This document shows, one piece after another, positions 17,262 to 24,299 of a stretch of DNA of 32,595 bases. Numbering within the stretch: position 1 is the stretch's first letter; every line of letters begins with the position of its first letter. Both the position numbers and the translations under genes were made by a program. Source of the stretch: Mariprofundaceae bacterium (GTDB lineage: Bacteria; Pseudomonadota; Zetaproteobacteria; Mariprofundales; Mariprofundaceae). The notes beneath the pieces are model-generated. The model did no database searches and was not told where the DNA came from. It saw only the letters and a program-made list of their open reading frames with translations. The stretch spans positions 1 through 32,595 of the forward strand of contig WFOJ01000231.1 in NCBI GenBank assembly GCA_015488125.1, read 5' to 3'.

Positions 17262-18308
17262 ATGGACATATCCGAACTGCTGGCATTTATGGTCAAGAAC
17301 GATGCATCTGACTTGCATGTTTCTGCCGGTGTTCCCCCGATGATTCGTATTCACGGGGATATGACGCGCATCAAAATGCCGGCGCTGGACGACCGAACCT
17401 GCCAGGCAATGATTTATGACATCATGAACGATACGCAGCGCAAGACCTTTGAAGAAAAGCTGGAACTCGACTTTTCGTTTGCGCTGGGTGATATTGCCCG
17501 TTTTCGTGTGAATGTTTTCAAGCAGAATCGTGGCCTTAGCGCGGTATTCCGTAATATTCCAACGGAAGTACTGAGTATGGAAAAGTTGCGTTGCCCGGAA
17601 GTTTTCAAGGATATTGCCATGTTACCGCGTGGTATTTGCCTGGTTACCGGACCAACCGGATCGGGTAAGTCAACCACGCTGGCTGCCATGATGGATTACC
17701 GCAATGAAAATGAAAAAGGCCATATCCTGACCATTGAAGACCCGATTGAATTTGTGCATCAGCCTAAAAGCTGCCTAATCTCACAGCGTGAATTGGGGCC
17801 GCATACACTATCCTTCGCTAATGCCCTGAAGGCGGCGCTGCGTGAAGACCCAGATGTTATCTTGGTGGGTGAAATGCGTGATCTGGAAACGATTTCCCTG
17901 GCATTATCCGCTGCAGAAACAGGTCATATGGTGTTTGGCACCTTGCACACCTCGTCCGCACCAAAAACGGTTGACCGTATTATCGATGTGTTTCCTGCTG
18001 CGGAAAAAGACATGATTCGGGCCATGCTCTCGGAATCTCTCAAAGCCGTGATTTCACAGGCTTTGCTGAAAACAGCGGATGGCCATGGCCGCGTCGCTGC
18101 TCATGAAATCATGATTGGCACGCCGGCGATTCGCAATCTGATCCGTGAAAACAAGATCCCGCAAATGGTCTCGGTGATGCAAACCGGCCAGCGCGAAGGC
18201 ATGCAAACGCTGGATATGAACCTCAAACGACTGGTTGCCGAACGCAAAATCACGGAGAAAGCTGCCTATGAAAAGGCCAATAACAAGAAGTTATTTTCCC
18301 CGGACTAA
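17262..18308 (+). CDS. pilT: Type IV pilus retraction ATPase PilT
   Basis: PilT is a cytoplasmic hexameric ATPase that depolymerises type IV pili and powers twitching and DNA uptake. The translation begins MDISELLAFMVKNDASDLHVSAG, near identical in style to known PilT. Walker A is GPTGSGKST (130-138), the Asp box includes LTIEDPIEF, Walker B is DVILVGEMRD (198-207) with the catalytic glutamate, and the His box is TLHT. The C-terminal stretch has AIRNLIRENKIPQM, the conserved AIRNLIRE motif needed for retraction. Two ATGs are adjacent (17259 and 17262); AAGGAG lies six bases before the second, so I choose 17262 and 348 residues. It is followed by two more family members, which makes an unusual three-ATPase set. 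Confidence 0.96.
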   Translation: MDISELLAFMVKNDASDLHVSAGVPPMIRIHGDMTRIKMPALDDRTCQAMIYDIMNDTQRKTFEEKLELDFSFALGDIARFRVNVFKQNRGLSAVFRNIPTEVLSMEKLRCPEVFKDIAMLPRGICLVTGPTGSGKSTTLAAMMDYRNENEKGHILTIEDPIEFVHQPKSCLISQRELGPHTLSFANALKAALREDPDVILVGEMRDLETISLALSAAETGHMVFGTLHTSSAPKTVDRIIDVFPAAEKDMIRAMLSESLKAVISQALLKTADGHGRVAAHEIMIGTPAIRNLIRENKIPQMVSVMQTGQREGMQTLDMNLKRLVAERKITEKAAYEKANNKKLFSPD

Positions 18309-18377
18309 TGCAGGTTGTGTTAATGAATAGCTACTGCCTCCGATAACCCATCACACAAACAAGGAAGAGTAACCCCC

Positions 18378-19526
18378 ATGAGCGCAAGAGAACCTGAAAA
18401 GCTTTCCATCAAAAAATTGCTGATGGTCATGGTTAAGCAAGATGCTTCTGATTTGTACATCACCTCCGGTATAGCACCGGCTTATCGCATTAAAGGCGCT
18501 GTCATTCCACTAAAACAACCGCCGCTTAACGCTGTGCAAACAGAACAACTGGCCAATGCGACGATGACGGAAAAACAGCGCGCCATCTTTGCCGAAGAAA
18601 TGGAAATGAATCTGGCGATTGCCTATGAGGGTATGGGGCGTTTTCGCGTCAATATTTTCCGTCAACGCGGTGATGTCGGTATGGTGATCCGTAAAATCAC
18701 TACCGAGGTGCCGACGATTGATCAGCTTGGCTTACCGGAAATTATGAAAGAAGTCATCATGGAAAAGCGCGGCCTGGTACTCATGGTGGGCGCTACCAGT
18801 TCGGGTAAATCAACATCCATGGCAGCCATGCTGGATCATCGCAACCGTCATCAGCAAGGCCATATCATTACCATTGAAGACCCGGTCGAGTTTGTGCATC
18901 AGCATCGCAAATGTATCATCACCCAACGAGAAGTCGGAACGGATACGGCAACCTTCAAGGCAGCATTGAAGAACACCCTTCGTCAGGCACCTGATGTGAT
19001 TCTGGTGGGCGAGATTCGTGATCGTGAAACCATGGAACATGCCCTGGAGTTTGCCGAAACCGGGCATTTATGCCTGGGTACGCTGCATGCCAATAATGCC
19101 AATCAGGCGCTTGAACGGGTGATGAACTTTTTCCCTGAAGAAATGCATGCGCAGGTTTGCCTGAATCTGGCGATGAATATGAAAGCCATTTTCTCCCAGC
19201 GGCTGGTTAAAACCGTTGATGGTGGACGTAAGGCTGCCATTGAAATTCTGATCAACACGCCGCGTATTGCAGATTTGATTGAAAAATGGGAGATCGGTGA
19301 GATCAAAGAAGCCATGGAACGCAGCGCCAACTACGGCATGCAGACCTTTGACCAACATCTGTTGCGTCTGTGGCGGGAAGGCTTTATTACGGAGGAAGAT
19401 GCGCTGGTCAATGCCGATGCGATTAACGATTTGCGCCTGAAAATCAAGATGGCCAAGCTGGAAAGTTCCGATGGTGACAGTATGGATCAGCTGGATGCCA
19501 TGAATGAGAGTGAGTTGCGTATCTGA
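18378..19526 (+). CDS. pilU: PilT-dependent retraction ATPase PilU
   Basis: A 382-residue PilT-family ATPase that fits PilU, which works with PilT to add retraction force. The N-terminus (IKKLLMVMVKQDASDLYITSG) and the segment SGKSTSMAAMLDHRNRHQQGHI are PilU-like, as is the length and an acidic C-terminal tail (SSDGDSMDQLD). Walker A is GATSSGKST (138-146): the Gly of the usual GATGSGKS is Ser, but the GxxxxGK[ST] consensus is kept. Walker B is DVILVGEIRD and the His box is TLHA. It lies 69 bases after pilT, with AAGGAAGAG about ten bases upstream of its ATG. Its TGA overlaps the ATG of the third ATPase by one base, so these two are translationally linked. Confidence 0.93.
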   Translation: MSAREPEKLSIKKLLMVMVKQDASDLYITSGIAPAYRIKGAVIPLKQPPLNAVQTEQLANATMTEKQRAIFAEEMEMNLAIAYEGMGRFRVNIFRQRGDVGMVIRKITTEVPTIDQLGLPEIMKEVIMEKRGLVLMVGATSSGKSTSMAAMLDHRNRHQQGHIITIEDPVEFVHQHRKCIITQREVGTDTATFKAALKNTLRQAPDVILVGEIRDRETMEHALEFAETGHLCLGTLHANNANQALERVMNFFPEEMHAQVCLNLAMNMKAIFSQRLVKTVDGGRKAAIEILINTPRIADLIEKWEIGEIKEAMERSANYGMQTFDQHLLRLWREGFITEEDALVNADAINDLRLKIKMAKLESSDGDSMDQLDAMNESELRI

Positions 19527-20626
19527 TGGCTGCTGATAACTGGCATTTGATCGACGATTTATTGCTGGCCTCGACGCGCCACAAAGCATCAGATTTGCTG
19601 GTGCGAACGGGTGATCGCATTCGCATGCGCATCAATGGTGCCTGGGTCAGCGTCTCACCCGATAAAATTCCTCCCCCAAGCCGCGATATGCTCAAGGAAA
19701 TGATCTCGCATATGCTGGATGCCTCGTTCATCAAGGCTGATGTGGAAAACTGCCGCAACCTGGATTTTCAGTATTCCCTTGAGGACGTAGCCCATTTTCG
19801 TATTCATGTGATGCGCACGGGCAATAATTTTGGTATTGTCTCTCGCGTCATCCCAAAAAATATTCCGACCTTCGCGGATCTGAGGTTACCGCCTGTTATC
19901 AACGATATCTGTCAGAACCGCAACGGGCTGATACTGATGGCTGGCGCTACAGGCTCGGGAAAATCCACGACCATGGCTGCCATGTTGCAACACATTATAG
20001 AAACCAAGCCGGTACACGTGGTCACCCTCGAAGACCCGATGGAGTTTCGTTATGCGACAACCCATAAAGGAACGGTCACTCAGCGTCAGGTTGGCATTGA
20101 TGTGGACGATTATACCCAGGGCTTGATGGATGCCTTGCGCGAAGCGCCTGATATTATCGTCGCAGGGGAAGCGCGAGACAGGGAAGTGATCCAGCTTGCC
20201 TTGCAGGCGTCAGAAACGGGGCATCTGGTTATGGCGACGGTGCATGCGACAACGGCCGTAGGCACCATGCAGCGCATTATGTCGGCCTTTGGCCTGGATG
20301 AGCAGGATGCGATTCGCGAACGCTTGTCAGAAAATCTGCGCGCTGTTGTGGTACAAAAGCTTCTCCCGATGAAAGGTGGTAAGGGGCGGATTGCAGCACA
20401 GGAAATTATGATTGTTAGCTCGGTCATTCGCCATTTTATCCTCGACCCCGACCGTTGGTCGGAAATCCCCAAATCCATGGAAGATGGCCACAATCTTTAT
20501 GGCAGTCAGACTTTCGATCAGCATTTGCAACGCCTGGTTGAAAACGGTGAGGTTGAATATGAAGAAGCAAAAGCTGCTGCCGTGTTTAAGGAAGACTTCG
20601 CCATGCGTCTGGGATTGGAAGACTGA
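19526..20626 (+). CDS. Third PilT/PilU-family ATPase
   Basis: A 366-residue retraction-type ATPase distinct from the two genes before it. It keeps the N-terminal pattern (LLLASTRHKASDLLVRTGDRIRMRINGAW), Walker A GATGSGKST (140-148), the Asp box TLEDPMEF, Walker B DIIVAGEARD with the catalytic glutamate, and the His box TVHAT. The C-terminal half lacks a clear AIRNLIRE motif; the place reads SVIRHFILDPDRWSEIP. All ATPase motifs are intact, so it should be active. It might be a PilT2-like paralogue that assembles with PilT or PilU, or act in another pilus system. It overlaps pilU by one base upstream (TGATG) and the next membrane protein gene by one base downstream (TGATG). Confidence 0.9.
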   Translation: MAADNWHLIDDLLLASTRHKASDLLVRTGDRIRMRINGAWVSVSPDKIPPPSRDMLKEMISHMLDASFIKADVENCRNLDFQYSLEDVAHFRIHVMRTGNNFGIVSRVIPKNIPTFADLRLPPVINDICQNRNGLILMAGATGSGKSTTMAAMLQHIIETKPVHVVTLEDPMEFRYATTHKGTVTQRQVGIDVDDYTQGLMDALREAPDIIVAGEARDREVIQLALQASETGHLVMATVHATTAVGTMQRIMSAFGLDEQDAIRERLSENLRAVVVQKLLPMKGGKGRIAAQEIMIVSSVIRHFILDPDRWSEIPKSMEDGHNLYGSQTFDQHLQRLVENGEVEYEEAKAAAVFKEDFAMRLGLED

Positions 20627-21033
20627 TGCCCGAATCTGTTGCTCTTGTGCTGTTGAGTTTTGCCTGGCTGGCACTGGCGCTGAAGTTGCGCCAACGGCAT
20701 CGCTTACATGCTGCCATGATGGGTATCCTGTGTGTGTTTGATGTGTTCTTCCCGTTTTATCTTTATTTGACTCACAACTGGTATGAACGCCTGATTGTGC
20801 ATAAAGAACTCCTCTCTTTTGCCGTTTGGGCGCACCTTATTTTCATTCTTTCACTGTATGCACTGTATGTGCTGCAAATACTGTCAGGGCGTCATATGCT
20901 GAACAACAAGAAGGCAGAACAACAAACACATCAAATGCAGGCGCGTGCCTTTGTTGTGGTGCGCATCTTTGCCTTTGTTAGTGGCGTGTTGTTACTGGAG
21001 CCAGAGACAACGGCCAGGGCATTTGGAGGTTAA
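20626..21033 (+). CDS. Small four-helix membrane protein, DUF420-like histidine pattern
   Basis: A 135-residue protein with about four membrane helices (around 5-20, 29-50, 63-86 and 109-128). I do not recognise it with certainty. Histidines are placed at helix edges: His25/His28 (RQRHRLHAAMM), His49 (LTHNWYERL), His59 (IVHKELLS), His70 (WAHLIF) and His102 (QQTHQMQARAF). The spacing resembles DUF420 (YozB/CtaM-like) proteins, which are linked to heme-copper oxidase maturation, but the match is by eye only. Its ATG overlaps the stop of the third PilT-family gene by one base, and ypjD begins three bases after its own stop. The joint position with a CcsA/HemX-like gene supports a heme- or cytochrome-related role over a pilus role. 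Confidence 0.65.
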   Translation: MPESVALVLLSFAWLALALKLRQRHRLHAAMMGILCVFDVFFPFYLYLTHNWYERLIVHKELLSFAVWAHLIFILSLYALYVLQILSGRHMLNNKKAEQQTHQMQARAFVVVRIFAFVSGVLLLEPETTARAFGG

Positions 21034-21036
21034 CAA

Positions 21037-21861
21037 GTGACGATAACGGGTATCTACGTGTTCCCGCTGGCAGGTTTGATCAGTTTGCTGGGAAGTTTGA
21101 TTATCTGGCGCTGCGCCTGGCAAAAACCAGCGCTGTCACCCAATGATGAATCACTATTGTTCGGCCTGCTGATTGTATCAGTATTCCTTACTGCTTCTGG
21201 TATTATCGTGTTACATCCGGTGAGCGAGCAGATGATTCATTTTACGCTACCAACATCTGCGGCCATGGCTACATTACTGGTGCAGGCCATGTATCTGGTC
21301 GGATTGTTCCGCTACGGCATGCGCGGATTAGGGCTGTTTTTGCTACCTGTTACGGCTATTCCCTTGCTGTTGATCCCTTTTCTTTCGGCTGCTGATATTA
21401 ACGATGCCATCCCCACCGGCTCCTTACTGGAGACGGGGCATCTGATGATCTCCATGATTGCCTATGCTGTATTGACCATGGCGGCATTTCATGCCTGGAT
21501 GCATTTATTGCTGGATCATGCACTGCGCCGAAAACGCCTGTCACCGATTTTTCAGTTTCTTCCTTCACTGGCGGAAATAGAAGCCATGATGTTTGTTTTA
21601 TTGCGATGGTCAGCGGCGCTGATCGGGGTAAGCATTGTTTCCGGACTGAGCTGGCAATGGGTTGCTTTTTCCCATTTTTCCTTACTTAATCACAAGGTGA
21701 TTCTGGCCATGTTGTCGTTTATCAGTATTGTGGTGTTACTCATCAAACATCGTCAATCAGGCTGGAATGGACGCTTTGCCAGTAAAATGGTTCTTTCTGC
21801 TTACGCCTTGCTATTACTGGCATACTTTGGCGTTAAAACTATTCACACCTGGGGAGGCTAA
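21037..21861 (+). CDS. ypjD: YpjD-family (CcsA/HemX-like) inner membrane protein
   Basis: A 274-residue protein with about eight membrane helices. It aligns by eye with E. coli YpjD: the block LLETGHLMISMIAYAVLTMA, the LPSLAEIEAMMFVLLRW helix start and the final LLLLAYFGVKTIHTW are all in matching places. The family is related to the cytochrome c assembly (CcsA/CcmC/HemX) group that handles heme, but I do not see the tryptophan-rich WWD motif, so heme delivery is not proved. Start is GTG at 21037; AGG lies at 21028-21030 just before the previous stop. In E. coli ypjD also stands next to corB, and here corB follows directly. The TAA is two bases before the proposed corB CTG start. Confidence 0.85.
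   Translation: MTITGIYVFPLAGLISLLGSLIIWRCAWQKPALSPNDESLLFGLLIVSVFLTASGIIVLHPVSEQMIHFTLPTSAAMATLLVQAMYLVGLFRYGMRGLGLFLLPVTAIPLLLIPFLSAADINDAIPTGSLLETGHLMISMIAYAVLTMAAFHAWMHLLLDHALRRKRLSPIFQFLPSLAEIEAMMFVLLRWSAALIGVSIVSGLSWQWVAFSHFSLLNHKVILAMLSFISIVVLLIKHRQSGWNGRFASKMVLSAYALLLLAYFGVKTIHTWGG
21851..21857 (+). promoter_or_regulatory. Strong ribosome binding site for corB
   Basis: GGGGAGG within the last codons of ypjD lies six bases before CTG 21864 and 33 bases before the nearest canonical in-frame start (TTG 21891). The position indicates that translation of corB begins near 21864. Confidence 0.75.
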
Positions 21862-21863
21862 TC

Positions 21864-23141
21864 CTGGACCTTGGCCTTTCAGCAGCTTTATTGCTGCTGT
21901 TCATTGTTCTTTCCGCGGTGTTTTCCGGCTCGGAAACAGCGCTGACGCATAGTCGAAGGGCGACACTTCACGTGCTGCGTGAACAGGGAAAACGCGGTGC
22001 TGCCGCCGCTGAGGCCTTGTTGAATAACCCCGACCGTATGCTGGCGACTATTTTGCTGGGCAATAACTTCGTGAATTTTGCTGCCTCCAGCTTGGCAGCG
22101 GCGGTATTGGTCAGCCTGTTTGGCGACGCCGGTATCGTTTATGCAACCATTATCATGACGGCGGTGATAGTGATTTTTTCCGAGTTGTTGCCAAAGACGA
22201 TTGCCGTCGTTCATGCCGAAACGCTGGCCTGCGCGATTGCCCCCTGGTTGCAGCGTTTTTCCAGGCTGTTCACACCGTTTATCGCTATCATGCTGGTCAG
22301 TGTCCAGTTGGCTCGTCGCATGATGGGAATTTCCGACGAGCGCAAGACTGGTCTGAATCGTCAGGAATTGGGAGCATTGATCCGCATGAGCGCCAACAGC
22401 GGCTATCTTGATGCCAGCCATCAGCAAATGCTTTCCGGCAACCTGCGTCTGGCGCAAATTCCGGTGAAGGCATTGATGACACCGCGCAACAATATTTGCA
22501 TGCTCAATGCCGCTGCCTCAATCGCCGAATGTCAGCAGCAGGTATTACGTCAGCCGTATTCCCGTTATCCGGTGTTTAGCGGACGAAGAGACAATCTTGT
22601 CGGCATTGTTCACCTGCGTTCCCTGTTCAGTGCAACCACTATTGAGGCTCCCTTGTCCGAGCTGACGTTCATCGAGGCCTATTATATTCCCAATAATCAA
22701 AATGCCATGGCCCAGTTGTACGCTTTTCAGCAGCGCAAGGAACACATGGCCATTGTTGTTGATGAATATGGTGATATCGAAGGACTGGTGACGCTGGAAG
22801 ATATCCTCGAAAGCATCGTCGGTGAAATTGAGGATGAATCTGATGAAGTAGCGCAAAGTGAGATCGAATATTGCGGCGACCATTGGCGTGTGTTACCAAC
22901 AGCCAGCCTGCATGATATCAACCGCACACTTGAAGCCAATCTGCCGGAAGATCACGCCACCACCATCGGCGGTATGATTGTTTCGATCCTGGGTAAACAA
23001 CCAGATGGTGATATGACCTTGCATCTTCATCATTTGTTTATTAACGTCCACTTGTCGCCGGATCAGGGAATCCATCGTATTACCATTTACAAAAACAAAC
23101 CCGAGGTGGTCGAAACAGACCGCCCCAAGGAGACGTCGTGA
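21864..23141 (+). CDS. corB: CorB/CNNM-type transporter (HlyC/CorC family), probable CTG start
   Basis: A DUF21 membrane domain with three or four helices, followed by a CBS-domain pair and a C-terminal CorC/HlyC domain. Recognisable parts are FSGSETALTHSRRA, ILLGNNFVNFAASSLA, FSELLPKTIA, MTPRNNI, HMAIVVDEYGDIEGLVTLEDILESIVGEIEDE and ATTIGGMI. The family is tied to magnesium transport or efflux and to cobalt resistance. The track starts at TTG 21891, which leaves only 11 residues before SGSET and has no ribosome binding site. Starting at CTG 21864 restores a normal-length first helix (425 residues) and places GGGGAGG six bases upstream. No ATG, GTG or other TTG exists in this frame after the last upstream stop. 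The TGA overlaps the trpS GTG by four bases. Confidence 0.9.
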   Translation: MDLGLSAALLLLFIVLSAVFSGSETALTHSRRATLHVLREQGKRGAAAAEALLNNPDRMLATILLGNNFVNFAASSLAAAVLVSLFGDAGIVYATIIMTAVIVIFSELLPKTIAVVHAETLACAIAPWLQRFSRLFTPFIAIMLVSVQLARRMMGISDERKTGLNRQELGALIRMSANSGYLDASHQQMLSGNLRLAQIPVKALMTPRNNICMLNAAASIAECQQQVLRQPYSRYPVFSGRRDNLVGIVHLRSLFSATTIEAPLSELTFIEAYYIPNNQNAMAQLYAFQQRKEHMAIVVDEYGDIEGLVTLEDILESIVGEIEDESDEVAQSEIEYCGDHWRVLPTASLHDINRTLEANLPEDHATTIGGMIVSILGKQPDGDMTLHLHHLFINVHLSPDQGIHRITIYKNKPEVVETDRPKETS

Positions 23142-24154
23142 CCCATTCAGCTCCCCGCCGTGTACTTTCAGGCATGCGTCCTACTGGCCACTTGCATATG
23201 GGCCATTACAAGGGCGTACTGGAAAACTGGCTGCAATTGCAGCGACAACACCAGTGCTATTTTTTTGCCGCTGACTGGCATGCATTGACCACCGATTACG
23301 CCAATCCGGACATTGTTCGCCAAACGATCTGGGATATGTTGATTGACTGGCTTGCTGTTGGCATTGATCCGGCGCAAAGTGTGATATTTATTCAGTCGGA
23401 AGTACCAGAACATGCTGAACTTCACCTGCTTTTTTCCTTTATGACCCCGCTGCCATGGCTGGAGCGCGTACCTACCTACAAGGACCAGATTGAGCAATTG
23501 CGCGAAAAAGATCTGGGTACTTACGGTTTTCTTGGCTATCCCCTGCTACAGGCTGCGGATATTTTGATCTACCTTGCTGATGCTGTACCCGTCGGTGAGG
23601 ATCAAGTGCCGCATGTGGAGCTGACCCGCGAGGTCGCTCGGCGTTTTAATCACTTGTACCGCAAACAAGGCCAGCCACTTTTTCCTGAGCCGGCAGCTTT
23701 GCTGATGCCTGCAGCCAAGTTGCCGGGACTGGACGGACGCAAAATGAGCAAATCCTATGGCAACACCATTGAATTGGCAGAAAGCTGGAAAACGACAGAG
23801 AAGAAAATCAAAACCATGCCAACTGATCCGGCCCGGGTGCGCCGCGATGATCCCGGTACTCCGGAGAAATGTCCTGTGTGGGCATACCATCGGATTTACA
23901 GCAGCGATGAAGAGCGTCAGGAGCTTGACGCAGGCTGCCGCAGCGCCGGCATTGGTTGCCTGGACTGCAAAAAAGTGTTGTTATGTCACCTGGAAGAAGA
24001 GCTGCAGCCGATTCGCGAGCGCCGTGAGGCCATTGCCGGTCGCATGGATGATGTGCGCGATATTGTTCGTGAAGGCAACAAAAAAGCACGGCTTCAGGCA
24101 TCCCGAACCATGGACAAAGTTCGTCGCGCTTTGAAAATGGGGTATCGTGTATAA
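23138..24154 (+). CDS. trpS: Tryptophan-tRNA ligase, with putative Fe-S cysteine motif
   Basis: A class I aminoacyl-tRNA synthetase that charges tRNA-Trp. It shows RVLSGMRPTGHLHMGHY (8-24, HIGH-type motif HMGH), the tryptophan-binding region GFLGYPLLQAADILIY, VGEDQVPHVELTREVARRFN and the KMSKS loop GRKMSKSYGNT (200-210). Length 338 is normal. Four cysteines (245, 267, 274, 277) have the spacing C-x21-C-x6-C-x2-C, close to the C-x22-C-x6-C-x2-C [4Fe-4S] motif described for Thermotoga maritima TrpRS, as I recall it. The cluster is thought to help anticodon recognition. Start GTG 23138 overlaps the corB stop (GTGA) and has AAGGAG five bases upstream. Confidence 0.96.
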   Translation: MTHSAPRRVLSGMRPTGHLHMGHYKGVLENWLQLQRQHQCYFFAADWHALTTDYANPDIVRQTIWDMLIDWLAVGIDPAQSVIFIQSEVPEHAELHLLFSFMTPLPWLERVPTYKDQIEQLREKDLGTYGFLGYPLLQAADILIYLADAVPVGEDQVPHVELTREVARRFNHLYRKQGQPLFPEPAALLMPAAKLPGLDGRKMSKSYGNTIELAESWKTTEKKIKTMPTDPARVRRDDPGTPEKCPVWAYHRIYSSDEERQELDAGCRSAGIGCLDCKKVLLCHLEEELQPIRERREAIAGRMDDVRDIVREGNKKARLQASRTMDKVRRALKMGYRV

Positions 24155-24299
24155 ATGTGTGGTGAAAGCGCTACCGATGCCAGCCGCCTGCTAACAGGTG
24201 ATAGCTAACATGGCATCAGTGTGAAGTGATAGCGGCGCGAACAACAAACCACCGGCAGCGTGTTTTGCAATCGCCTCCGCATCGTGAGAGGAAACGTCA
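24155..24299. promoter_or_regulatory. Intergenic region upstream of fadE with nested inverted repeats
   Basis: The 145 bases between trpS and fadE hold an inverted repeat GATGCCA (24176-24182) and TGGCATC (24211-24217), with a smaller hairpin CCTG-CTAA-CAGG (24187-24198) nested inside. This could terminate the upstream operon or act on fadE, but there is no U-tract. No FadR-like operator is apparent. AGAGGA before 24300 is the fadE ribosome binding site. Confidence 0.4.

Noticed and set aside
18789-18818. PilU Walker A GATSSGKST as an inactivating change
   Set aside because: The consensus GxxxxGK[ST] is intact; Gly to Ser at a variable position is not expected to abolish ATP binding.
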